NCBI RefSeq assembly: GCF_016808095.1
Contig: NC_068978.1
Location: forward strand, 26,671,306 to 26,735,305
DNA: 64,000 bases
Origin: Vigna angularis
Taxonomy: Eukaryota > Streptophyta > Magnoliopsida > Fabales > Fabaceae
Direction: 5' to 3'
Shown: one piece after another, positions 32,761 through 43,655 of the stretch
How the letters are laid out: every line of letters starts with the position of its first letter
How positions within the stretch are numbered: the first letter of the stretch is position 1
Position numbers and translations under genes: made by a program
Notes under the pieces: generated by a model
Seen by the model: the letters and a program-made list of their open reading frames with translations, nothing else
Database searches by the model: none
What the model was told of the DNA's origin: nothing

Positions 32761-33204
32761 ATATTATATACGGATTTTTGCCCGTATGTAATCCGTATAT
32801 AAAGACGTATTATATATGGATTTTGGGTCTTATATACGGATTTTTGCTGTATGTAATACAATTTTTTCTTGTAGTGAGATAGTTGAATGTAGAAGTAGTA
32901 GTTGGAAGAAGTGTTGTAGTTGTCTTTAGTTGTAGTAGATGTTGGTTCATACAAATGATAGATGTTGGCTACATCTTGCAAATGGTAGAGTTCATGGGTA
33001 TTTATAGACCCATAGATTATTCTAGAACATACTAGCCACAACTTATGTGGAATGTTCTAGATTTTTCCCTATGTAGAATATTCTTGATTTTTCTTCCTAT
33101 CTTAGGTTTTTCTAGAATATTCTATAACTTGTATTACATTTCAATTCTTCTATCTAAGGAGCTTCTACATTCTTCTAGAATTTGCATTACACTTTAATAT
33201 TTTC

Positions 33205-33640
33205 AAAAAGGATGGGACTCGAAGGTAGTGTCATAAACATGGCAATTTCCAAAATTATTTACAACCTATTCTACTTCTAATCTTTAACCACAATATCATG
33301 CAAGATGTATAAATTTAAAATGCTGAATTTAAAAATTGCAGAAAATGTAAGAAGAACATAGAGTGGTGAGAATTCAGGTATCTGTTGTTGATGGAATAGA
33401 ACATGTACTGAAGTTGGAATGGTATCTGTTGATGGATGTTGTTGTGGTCTTGTTGTTGCTATTGTTGTGGCTAGTAATTAGGCTAAAAATCTATTCAGAA
33501 ATTATATCTATCACATCCAACACGTATCCTCTCATGATACAATACAACAGTTGCACCTTGTCTAATGTGATTCTCAAAACGTGGGAATTTAGTGTAATGT
33601 TTGCAAACAAAAATGTGATCCATAATTGGGCAGAGGTCTT
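33205..33640. repeat. Continuation of Gypsy-like debris
   Basis: Resumes after the Copia target duplication. Low-complexity GTTGTTGTGG repeats near 33430-33470. No gene. Confidence 0.4.
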
Positions 33641-35349
33641 CATATTCTAAAAGAAAACATGCATGTGAAGATATAAAATTTGGATATGAGACGACAATTA
33701 AAAAATGAGAGACAAGATAAAAAAGAAATCTCAAGGTGTAGATAACAAAAACATATATTGAACTAAAAACAAAGTGTAAAAAGAAAGAGTAGGTGGTGTG
33801 GATATAGATTGTAGTGTGAAAGAAAAACAATTTAATGTGAGTAGTAAAAGCAATTACTCTTTTCTTTCTTGTTTGTTCTTTTTTTTTTCCTTTTTTTTCA
33901 TCAACAAAATTTCCTATTATTTATTATACATAATTCTTTTAAAAGAAAATTTATTATTTTATAATTTAATTTTCTTAAACAAATTTCATTTACACAGTCA
34001 AAATTATATGTTGACACTAAGATAATATATCATTTAATTCATATATTAATTACTATGTGTACAATTTATATGATATTAATTTTTTATTTATTTTTTATCA
34101 TTTTAGTGTAGTAAACATAATAGTTTATATGAAGGAATATGCTCTAGATGAAAGTCATCATTTAGATTAAAATTATTAATAATTCGATAAAGATAACACT
34201 TTTTAACGTGTTATCAATTATACCATACTTTTAATAATGTTGTATCAATGTTTGAGATTCTATGACTGAGTAGCTATAATGTAGGACGACATGATGATGA
34301 TGCAAATAAGATAAGATTGGACAAACTTTTTCTTGTAACACATATAACATAGTTTAGACTAATTTGTTGTTTAGGTTAAATTTTCCTTTATTATTAAAAA
34401 AAAAATAGAACTTGGGATTTATGTTTTTAGGTTATACCCCATAATTTCTTTGAAGGTGTAAATGAATTGTATATTTTATTTTGAGAATTTTCTAATTTAT
34501 AATAGTACATGTCAAAATCAATTTAATATAAAAAACAACATAAAAAATTACGTTAAATTGTTCATATAAATCTAAATAAATTTATGTTAAATTGTATATA
34601 ATTAACATAAATTTAAATCAAATTATATATAGTCTGACATAAGTTTGTGCATAGTCTAATCTAAATTTTTGTTATATTATGCATAAACTTACGAAGAAGA
34701 TATTTTCCAACTTAAACTTACCTCATCAAACATTTAGTTTCGTTGTATTAGTATGGAAATATATTTATTGCTAATTCATTTGAATTTTGAATCAATATAT
34801 TTAATTGATTATGCATACAAGTTTTTGTTTTCATTTTAGAAAGTTTATACTAATTTTCAATTTTACTGATCTTATCATTGAATCTTTTTAAAATTCCTGT
34901 TAAATAATATCTCAAAGCATTATTATCCAATAAATTTATATTAAATTTCATATCAGTTATTTTCATATCAGTCTTAAGCTTAACATTGTTTGTTAATCAA
35001 GACTGCACATTAATTAATTTTAAATATTTATAATAAAGTTTACTAACATATATTTTATAAATCAAATATATGAAAAATTATAACATATAAATTTGTAAAC
35101 ATAGCCTGGATATTATTGATATAAGAATTTTGGAATAATTATCTTACTAAACAAAGTTAAACAACAATTTTAAAATATAAATAACTTTAAGAGTTGATTT
35201 AGAGAATCAATTGGCTTTCTCGATGTCTGCCTTAACTGTATCAAGAATTAGATATTTCTAAAAGTAAACAACTAAAATTTATACTCTTTTTTCTATCACA
35301 AATGTAAACCTAATTTGGTGTATCTCTTTGTAATGATTACAGTAGAAAG
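33640..35349 (+). repeat. Repeat unit 3: partial A block and AT-rich upstream region
   Basis: Begins mid-A block (from the AAAGAAAACATGCATGTGAAG segment), then follows copies 2 and 4 closely to the core promoter. Its first half of the A block was lost to the debris on the left. Confidence 0.75.
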
Positions 35350-35359
35350 TATATAAATA
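35350..35359 (+). promoter_or_regulatory. TATA box, RALF-like copy 3
   Basis: TATATAAATA, 61 bp before the ATG; intact although the gene is broken. Confidence 0.65.
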
Positions 35360-35419
35360 CATATTATGTTGCAGAGAATACAGAAGAGACATACAGCGTA
35401 ATTGGCTTAAAGATTTGAC

Positions 35420-35596
35420 ATGGCAGAGAAAAAGTCCAGCATGAAGGTTTGGATCTTTTGCATTCTACTTCTTAGCATGGTTGCATTGAGGCATGGCAAA
35501 GCAGAAGATGAAATGAAAAACACAGAAACACATGGAGAAAGTTCTGGGCGTAAACTTTCCGACACTAGTGCAAAAAATGTTTTTTATACCTCTTAA
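35420..35596 (+). pseudogene. RALF-like copy 3, truncated by a CACTA insertion
   Basis: Residues 1-48 (signal peptide and spacer up to RKLSD) match copies 1, 2 and 4. At 35563 the sequence becomes CACTA terminal repeat, so the frame continues TSAKNVFYTS and stops at TAA 35594-35596 (58 residues). The whole RALF-like C-terminus is absent. Beyond the transposon the flank resumes about 100 bp downstream of the expected stop codon, so roughly 190 bp of gene and 3' flank are deleted. The promoter is intact, so a secreted chimeric peptide could still be made. Confidence 0.85.
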
Positions 35597-35839
35597 AAAG
35601 GCTTTTTATACCTATTTTTGGGTAGGTATAGAAGCAGGGGATATAGAAAGTTTTCGATTTTTTATACCTACTCTAGAACCGGTGTAGAAAGTTTTACTTT
35701 TATGCCTATAGGTATAAAAGTCTGATATTTACACAAGAGAAAAAAACTTTTTTTTATACCTGCTATGCTATAATAGGTATAAAAATCTCACTTTTATACC
35801 TGCTGGTACTATAACCGGTGTGAAAAAACAAGACTTTTT

Positions 35840-38690
35840 ATAACATGCAAAAGGTGACGTTTTTTTAAAAATATTTGATTTGTATATACTACTATCCATA
35901 TTCAGACCTGTATAAAATTCAATCCCAGAATACAGTTTAAATAATCAATAACGAGTAAAATAATCAATATTATTTCAATTACTAACACATCAAAATGTAA
36001 TATTTACCTAACAAAGTTCCTGAATATATTTACCTAACATAGTTACTTAATATAGTTACACATAAAGTAGTTCGTAAATTCAAAATGTAATATTGAAATA
36101 TCTAATCATTTACAAATGGTTAAAAAAATGCAGTCCAATGCTCCCGAACATCCTTTATGACATGTTGCTCCATTGGAAATGTGTTATCAAATATCTACAC
36201 AATGAATACTTTGAGTCAAATTATAATATTAATGGCTTAATATCTTAATTATAATATTAATGGCTTAATAATAAGTTAGCAATTTGTTTTTTTTTAAACT
36301 TGAAGGTGCATTCAAATAATCATGTTAGGAACCTATTTACTACTCTTTGTATGGTACAAAAATCAAGTCGGTCAAATTCAGGGACATAAATTTATAATCA
36401 TGTGATTTTAATAGAAAATAATTGTCAAAATATGATATCACATTCAACAGGACATAATATGGCCTTCACTAGGATAGGTAATATTAATTCACATAAAAAA
36501 AAACAAATTAAACAGAATTAGTCATAGTGAGTGGCCATCCTCTCAAAGTCAAATTATTGCTACCTTGATTTGATCCTGTCACCAGAAAATATCTTGTTTA
36601 ATCTTTTTATGTGCATGAATAGTAAAAAAGAATCATAAAGAAATTAACATTAAATGTGGAACTTATTTACCCCAGAAAAAAAAAAGTATTTTAGGTAGTT
36701 AAAAGTACTAATTATAATAGTGAATGAATATTTGTACATCGTTAGTTCTAAGAGGATCCAATCAGCACCTATAAATGAGTGATATAACAGTTTCTTACCT
36801 GTGGCTCACATACATAATAGAGCAAGACAAAGAATATAACCTAGCATGATCCTTTAATGCTCTGTTCATTTGTTGTTGTGCAGTGCGCTTCACCTCATCA
36901 ATTGTCATCTAGGAACAATGATATAAGCTAATTAGAACATCCTTTCAACAAGATTAAACATAACTTTCTAGCAAGTCAGAAATAAATTCCATTTTTTAGC
37001 ATTAGAAAATATGTCAGCAGAAATAAAATGAAAATATGAACATAGACAGTACAATGAGAGCTTGAAATATAGGGAAGCTGGTAAAACTAAAATCCATATG
37101 GTTTTACTCATCCTATTTTCAACCCAGCTTTCTACCATTCAAGATAAGAAAGTTTTCTCAAGTTTAGAAGAAAATAATTTATAGTCTCATTACATACATA
37201 TGATATACATATATACATTAATTGGATAAATTTGGAAACAAGCACTGCCTATTCTAGGAAACAAATGCCTGAGATTGTGGGATTGATATGCTATTAATAA
37301 AATCAAGATATAGCCAACATACAGAATTAAAAACAATAGAAATCAAATCTGAAACTTCTCAAAATAACTCACCAAGTTTGGACTTCGGATTTTTCAACTT
37401 TTTCCTTGTACATTTTCATTCCAATTCCTCCCTCTCTCCCCACCAGACATTTTTGAGTAACAAATTAGTAAATCCAAATGTTCCATTTTCAGATAGTTTC
37501 TACGGGTTAAGTCTAAAGGCTTTGGTAAAAATGAAACAAAAGTTCTGGAACCCAAACTATCTTTGTAGCATTTACATCTAATTTCTATAACTGCAGATTA
37601 GCACTGAATTTATTATGGACAAAAGAATAAAATTTCAACACATGTTAGGAGGTATTTGTAAGAGCTTCCACAAATATTATGTGGGCCTCTACCCTTATAA
37701 GCACCTTTTAGCTTATTTAAATAAGCTTTTTAGCGAAGTTTATCAACACAAGTTGTCTCTAACTTGCTTCTTTAATTGTTTTTACAGTCAAATTTGAGAT
37801 AATCTCTAATGTGATAAGAGCTACCTAAGTGCTTAATAAAGTTGTTCACTCAAACTCCTCATACATTGAAGAATTCTGCCGAAAATTCACAACTAACATA
37901 TGAGCATGTCACTTAATAATAATTCAGCCATCCAGTGAGTAAGCCAACAGACCATACAAATATAATCATATAGCATAAGCCTCCTTATGCAGTGTTATAA
38001 CAACTAATTATAGGCAAATGCAACTACATATATGGTCAATTTTTTTAAAGCATTAAAATATGTAGTTGTAGGACAAATGGCATTTTTCTTGAAAGTTTAT
38101 ATGCTTTCTTGTTAACAATGCATGGTGATTGGACATTTGTACATAGTACCATAGCAACCTCTGCTCTCATATAATGCTAGGAGACCATATAGAGAATTGC
38201 TTGTTTTTATAATAAAAAAGAATCTAGCCTATGTTCTACTCATCAAGGCCAAAGTGACGAATACTAATTATCCTTTCTTTCTTGTTTTTATTTGTGGCCG
38301 TGTATCCCAAGACTAAGATAACATGCAAATTTAATGTTCATAGTAATTTATCATTTAGCCAATAATGCAAAGGACAGAGAATATTAATACATGAGTTTTG
38401 GTAGAAATACTTACATATTTTCTTTAGGCTTACCAGAAAACTCTTGAATGTGCAGGGCAAATGATGAAAACTCTTTGGAGTTAGATTTTGGATCTATTGA
38501 TTTCACCACCCCATTTGGTGGATAATGACCAGATTTGGTAACTGGCAGCTTCTTAGCTCATATCACTGGGAAAAAACACTCTGAAAACATTGGAATACTG
38601 ACTATATTCCCTAAAAGTAAATATCAAGAATATAACCACGAAGTTGCCCATGTCTCAAGTGACTGCTTAGAACTTTCATCACTTACTGCT
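35840..38690. repeat. CACTA interior, largely unassigned
   Basis: AT-rich with no long ORF. Possible intron and exon debris on the minus strand, but nothing I can name. The ORFs at 37288-37581 and 37615-37797 show no recognisable domains. Confidence 0.4.
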
Positions 38691-38699
38691 AAGTTGACA

Positions 38700-39138
38700 T
38701 AAGATGAAATCAGTGATTGACTCTTCTGATTTGGCACACTAGATGCTGAATCCTCAAATTGTGGAGAAGACAAACCACTAGCATTAGGAAACTTTGATAC
38801 AGAAGAAGGTGTGAAGAAGATGTTGTAGGAGAAGCAACAATGTCATTCTCAAATTGGACATGAGATTTCACCTTGGACACGTCCAATGAGGGAAAATTAT
38901 TAAACTTCAACGGTAGCCCACTGTTAGAAGGAACCAACTGAAGATACAATTCCTTGCAATTATTAATAGGTAGACAACTATTTTCCATATAATGTTGTTG
39001 ATTGCTCCCACTGGCAGGAGTAGGCAAGATTTGTTTCTGTACTGCACAAACAAACACACTTGAGCCCATAGGAGGACATCTCATAGTATAATAAAGGTTT
39101 GAAGGCAGGCGTACTCCATCCTTCGAAACCTATGTAAA
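38700..39138 (-). pseudogene. Unidentified captured exon in CACTA
   Basis: The frame reads VSKDGVRLPSNLYYTMRCPP just after a possible acceptor AG near 39130, continues MGSSVFVCAVQKQ and LYLQLVPSNSGLPLKFNNFP, and remains open to about 38810 before shifting. Composition (Ser, Pro, Asn) suggests a regulatory protein. I do not recognise it. It may belong to the same captured transcript as the CAP-G pieces or to another gene. Confidence 0.4.
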
Positions 39139-39289
39139 TGTAAAAAAATATAGAAGTTTGGTAAGGATAGATGCCGCATAGTTATTATAAATATAAATAA
39201 ATACAGACACTTAGATATAAAAGAGGGTCTCCTATAAATATAGCTCATAAGAAACAATTTTATGAAAAAAAAATAGTAACAGGACAAAC

Positions 39290-39523
39290 CTTACTAGCAA
39301 GAAACACCATTGCAAGCACAAAGTAGTTCCCCACTTCATCATCATCATCAACTGCCTTCGCAATTTTTAGTCCATGGCATTTGGCACACTCATTAGCTAA
39401 TGACATGAGGGGAAAACTACGCACCACAGGGATCTTGTCTCGTACCCTCACCATCATCCACTCAATCACCTAATCCCATATCTCATTGCTCACTTCTGCG
39501 TCATTTAGAAGCCGCAATATTAT
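39290..39523 (-). pseudogene. Captured condensin CAP-G exon 2 fragment
   Basis: Between an acceptor (TTTTAG at 39524-39529) and a donor (AAG/GTTTGT at 39290) the frame encodes IILRLLNDAEVSNEIWD, a TAG stop at 39470-39472, then VIEWMMVRVRDKIPVVRSF. That matches the second N-terminal segment of plant condensin subunit 3, where the HEAT repeats begin. After about SLANE the similarity to CAP-G ends and the sequence (KAVDDDDEVGNYFVLAM) is unassigned. Confidence 0.65.
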
Positions 39524-39721
39524 CTAAAATTCAACAAATCCGAGATATTAGCTCTAATTTTAACAATCTTCCATGCAATCATAAATCTTGAAATTGTAAG
39601 CATTTTTCACCTCAGTATCAGACTTCATAAAACTATCCCTTCAGTGACTGATATATATAAAATTTAGTAATGTTCAGAAAACTCAATTAAATAGTGCTTG
39701 GAAATTGTGAGAATCAGTTAC

Positions 39722-40042
39722 CTCGAAGACGATCTGGCACGCTCGGAATCTGGATGTTTTGTTGTATGTCGTAGCGGCAGCTAGGAGGAACTTGAGGAAG
39801 CAATCGAGGAACTCGTCGGAGGCGGAGGCAGCAAGGGCATAGACGAAGGAGACGACGCGTTCAACAGAGGCAAGGCGCCTCTGGAAATCAATGAGAGGAG
39901 TTAGGGTTCTGGAGAAGGCGGAAAAGAAGACCGAAGAAGAGGATTTGGCTCGGAGGAGTGAAATGAGCTTTCGATTGTGGGTGGCGTATGATGTTCGAGC
40001 CTCATCGAGAATGACCGCAATTTCTGCATCAATCGCTTCTAG
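39722..40042 (-). pseudogene. Captured condensin subunit 3 (CAP-G) exon 1 fragment
   Basis: The minus-strand frame is open from about 40065 and includes ILDEARTSYATHNRKL, FSRTLTPLIDFQRRLASVER, DEFLDCFLKFLLAA and NKTSRFRACQIVFE, ending at a donor (GAG/GTAACTG, 39722). This is the N-terminus of plant CAP-G, the HEAT-repeat subunit of condensin that compacts mitotic chromosomes. No in-frame ATG precedes it, since a TAG lies upstream. Recognition is from memory of the family. As cargo of a transposon with broken downstream exons it is a pseudogene fragment. Confidence 0.75.
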
Positions 40043-40437
40043 ATGAGTCGCGGAACCCTAACCTCCCAAATATAGCAAAAGAGAGAAGTCGCAGTCCAGT
40101 AGGATGAGGGTTTTCACGATTGATTTGGCGATTTAGAAGCAAAGGAGAAGAAGTGTAGCGTGAAAGTGAAGACGCGGGGAGAGGAAGTGAAGAGGGAAAA
40201 CGCGGGCAGAATATTAAATATTTCATACCAGTTTAAAGTTGTAGTCGGTATAAAAAATGAACTTTTATACCTATTTTTATTCTAACCGGTGTAGAAGTAT
40301 TTTTTATACCGATTTTCTGTATAATCGGTGTAAAAGAATTCATCTTATTTACCATATTGTCATTACATTATTTTTTATACCTGATAAATTTGAACCGGTA
40401 TAAACAGTAGCTATAAAAAGCCTATTTTACACTAGTG

Positions 40438-41585
40438 AAAAAATAATAAAATTATTATTACGATTATTGTTTTTATTTTAATTACGAAACTTATTTATAT
40501 TTAATTTTATAAATAAATTTTATAGTTTTATTTAAATACTTTTTTTTATTTATTAAGTAGTTTTATGATTAAATAAATATTAAGGTTTAAAAACGATTAA
40601 ATTGAAGAAAAATAATTAAATTAAAAAGTTTATTCATAGAATAAAATTAATAAAGTAATTATTGCAATTTAAAAAAATTATTTAAAAAGTAGAATTAGAA
40701 AATAAATGTGAATAAAAAAGAGAAATTCCCTTATACAAAATGGTGTTGTAATGCATTTTGAAATAATATTATAATTTCTAGTGTTGCTTGTGAATTTGTT
40801 GAACATATACCATCTGTGTGCTCAAAATTTCTAGTGTTGCTTTTTGAAATATCTGATGTTTGTCTATGGCGCTAAATGGATGATGTTGTTCTTCAATTTG
40901 TAAATATGTTGTTATAATATATATAATATATAAGTTCCAATAGCATGCAAGGGTATTTGTTTTCTTCCTTCTCTCATAATTATATTTTCCACTTATTATT
41001 CAAAGCTTTGTAAATAAAAAATCAGCAAACTATGACAGGGCAAAAAAGTCACGCAATGGCCTAAGATCAACCATTAACCTATATCATGTGCTCAATTTTA
41101 CCTTAAAAAATTGTAGGAATTTGCCAAAGTATAAAAGATATCCAAAATTATCCTAGCATACTAAAAGAAAGCTTAGAACCCTAATATGTGACGTTGAACT
41201 TGGTGCTTGAATCTAAGTCCACGAAATTCTAATATATGAAAGAAAATTTGGATTGCTGTTTTTTTTTTCATTCAATGAATATGTAAATGGTATTTTTATT
41301 AGACATAATTAAAATATATATTTTAATTGCATGATATACCTTAATTTTAATCATTTGACAACTCCTTTTATGTTTTTGACATTGATATTTATAGACCACA
41401 TAGTCCAAAAGATAAAATAGATGTCTATTTGCAAGAATGGAGTGATGAGTTGAAACAATTTTAGATTGGAGGGTTGATATATATGATAAATATATTATAC
41501 TTGGGGTATGTGATGTAATTACAATTGACACTTTTTCTTTATTAACAATAAATATTAAAAAGGACAGTTATGTTTTTTAATTTAA
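40438..41585 (+). repeat. Residual downstream region of RALF-like copy 3
   Basis: AT-rich, gene-free, aligned with 12427-13560 and 23925-24920. Confidence 0.65.
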
Positions 41586-41850
41586 ATGCATTTAACCCAT
41601 CAAAGATCTTGTGAGTAAGAAAGAATGAGTATGAGAGTGAGTGAGTATTTTCATATGCGTGGGAGTGCATGGAGAAAAATTATCTTCCTACTCCATACAA
41701 CTTAGAGCTGCTGAAGAAAGTCGATCCAGAGTGCTGCAGGGATTCGACAGAGGTCATGATATCTTGGCTATCATGCACTATTTCAAAGGTTATATGGCTA
41801 AAAGGAGCCTATGGATAGCTAAACTTGTGAGACTAAGGAAAAATAAATAA
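41586..41850 (+). pseudogene. C block 3: unidentified peptide fragment, degenerate
   Basis: Encodes LPTPYNLELLKKVDPECCRD and, after a deletion and frame change, AIMHYFKGYMAKRSLW. It is the unit 3 counterpart of 13561-13810 and 25013-25160. Confidence 0.5.
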
Positions 41851-41918
41851 ATTTCAAGAAAGTGGTATGGGCATGAGTGACATTAATTAAAATACAAAAA
41901 GATAAGTTATACAGAAGT

Positions 41919-42040
41919 AAAGTGTAGCATAGTTGGTTAGAGCTTCTTGTTATAAGTTGGAGGTCATAGCTTTGATTCTTGCTGTGTGCATAAGACATGT
42001 TTTATTTATTTATAATATATGAACATATTATGTGTGATAT
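41919..42040 (+). repeat. tRNA-derived SINE-like sequence, unit 3
   Basis: The A box TAGCATAGTTGG (41925-41936) fits the RNA polymerase III consensus exactly, followed by TTAGAGC and the B box-like TTTGATTCT (41971-41979), where two C-to-T changes separate it from consensus. Second copy of the sequence at 25261-25380. Confidence 0.55.
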
Positions 42041-42061
42041 TGTTTGTATTATTTGTTGTGC

Positions 42062-43110
42062 ATGGGTATGATAAGATAAATGTGACAACCTATTTGGTTT
42101 GGTTTATCTTGTTTGGAACTTGGGAGGGGTTGGGTAACCTTGGCTAGAGCAAAATTTTAAGTTTTTCATTTTTAGTTACCACCAAGCTCACTCAGAGGAG
42201 TTTCCAACTTAATTGGTGGGCACACTTTGCAAGTTGCAAAATCAAGATATAAAACGAAGATCAATCTATTAAAACTTGAAGTTATATGACATTTAAAGCA
42301 ATTAATATGACTTAGAGAAAACATAATGGGATTTCAAAAGTAAAAGAATCAAACAACAAATCCATCAAATAAAATGAAATGAAACTCAATACTACTCGTG
42401 CAAATACACATAAATGGAGAGATTCACAAATGAAAAAATTATGTGAACCTCTATTTGTTTTTAAGATAGAAACCATAGAATTTAAAATGAATATTTAAGA
42501 CAAAGAAAGAGCAACAAACAACACAAACTATTGCACAAAAACACTTATCTTAGATGTGTGCTCAAGAACCTACACTCTGAATACCACTTGATGAGCACTA
42601 GTTGGATGTATCAATTTGGATGATGTAGGGAATAAAAGAAAAGAATGCATAGGTGATTGGCGTTAAGAAACATGGATTAAGAATTGAAGTGGAGGTTTGG
42701 AAAGAGATAGCTCTTGATGAATTGAAGGTGGGTAGATGAGGCTTTTTCAGACTCTCTAATAGTGAATCTCAAGGTAAGAACTATGCTCTATAGTGATCTC
42801 TATAGATGAATGCGCGCGATTGTGTTACAACGCGAATTATACCAATAAGTATACTAGGTTGTTGTAGTTACCAAGTGTCGTATCCATAGGATTTGGCAGA
42901 AATAACAATGTTTCAACTAGTTTGATCTGTAATAAACCCGTTTTGTGTAAGAAATGTGAGTGTGGAAGCTGAGAGTGTTGTAAAATAAACTTTAGAATTT
43001 GATTTGAGTTATTAAAAGAGTAAGTTTTATTATTGAACCGTGTTGAAGCTTGACTACACAAATTTCTCCTCTCTTGTATTAGATCCACCTCCAAATACAA
43101 AGCCTTAGAT
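42062..43110. repeat. About 1-kb insertion specific to unit 3
   Basis: Present between the SINE-like sequence and the D block in unit 3 but absent at the matching place in unit 2 (near 25400). Contains TTGTTGTAGTTACCAAGTG and CGTATCCATAGGATTTGGC (42850-42900), words common in Gypsy LTR ends. No ORF is recognised and no clean ends were found. Confidence 0.45.
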
Positions 43111-43117
43111 GATCAAG

Positions 43118-43655
43118 TTCTTACTTTTTATGGCAACTAGGTCCATTCTTGGCTCCCTGAGCCTAGTATGTTACCTATTATCCAGTGTGAAACATGTTAG
43201 TGATTGTGTACGACTCACCTACATTACGATTAAGACTTTATTTTGACTACACACCTTAGATGTATTACTAGCATCCAGAAGCCCACAAGAAAACTAATTG
43301 GATCACAACTTAAGACTAGCTTCTACTCAATCTTAAGTCAGTTAGATAATATTATTAATCAGGTCATCAACAAGCATAAATCAATTAATAAACTTTAGAC
43401 CAAAAGAAAGCATTCATAAATGGATAGTTTTACTGAATACAAAAGAGTTTAAATTTGTTACATCATGCTCCAACGCAATGGAGATTTAGCTCCTCATGGA
43501 TGATGGAATAAGTACAAGCAAAGAGGAAGAAAACATTTTCTAATCCTCTAAAGATATATCCTTAAATTATAGAGTATATATATATATGTGAGAAGAGTCA
43601 CTAGAGTCATTCTCTAGAATCACTCTAAGAAATCCTAGACCAAACAAAACTTGCT
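43118..43655 (+). repeat. D block, unit 3
   Basis: Matches 25400-25770 with extra sequence at 43190-43480. It runs straight into the integrase-derived start of the next A block at about 43655. Confidence 0.75.

Larger units (their letters stand above)
30368..32876 (+). mobile_element. CACTA (En/Spm) element nested in the Copia LTR
   Basis: Starts CACTACAAGAAA and ends TTTCTTGTAGTG, the classic En/Spm inverted repeat, with target duplication AGA at 30365-30367 and 32877-32879. Both subterminal regions are filled with ATATACGGAT/ATCCGTATAT words in both orientations, probable transposase-binding sites. The interior has a leader-like part (30660-31000) and a TNP-type coding remnant. No transposase (TNPD/TNP2) is present, so it is non-autonomous. 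Confidence 0.95.
27246..33199 (-). mobile_element. Copia retrotransposon lacking reverse transcriptase
   Basis: The element has a left LTR (27246-27622), a right LTR (30311-33199, itself interrupted by a CACTA), a primer-binding site at 30298-30309, one long ORF and a purine tract at 27623-27631. A 5-bp target duplication TTTTC flanks it at 27241-27245 and 33200-33204. Without the CACTA and its 3-bp duplication it measures 3442 bp. The ORF runs from gag through integrase and then directly to the purine tract, so RT and RNase H are gone. The LTRs end TG...TA on the plus strand rather than TG...CA. Confidence 0.93.
30311..33199 (-). repeat. 5' LTR of Copia, interrupted by CACTA
   Basis: 2889 bp in total. 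Removing the 2509-bp CACTA and one 3-bp duplication leaves 377 bp, exactly the length of the other LTR. Confidence 0.93.
35563..40437 (-). mobile_element. 4.9-kb non-autonomous CACTA with captured gene fragments
   Basis: Begins CACTAGTGCAAAAAATG and ends with the complement of CACTAGTGTAAAATAGG; the inverted repeats match over about 28 bp with a few differences. Both subterminal regions repeat TTTTTATACC and AACCGGTGTA-like words (35580-35830; 40220-40430). There is no 3-bp target duplication, because the right flank is deleted. No transposase is seen. The minus strand carries spliced-looking gene pieces, including condensin CAP-G exons at the right side. Confidence 0.9.
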
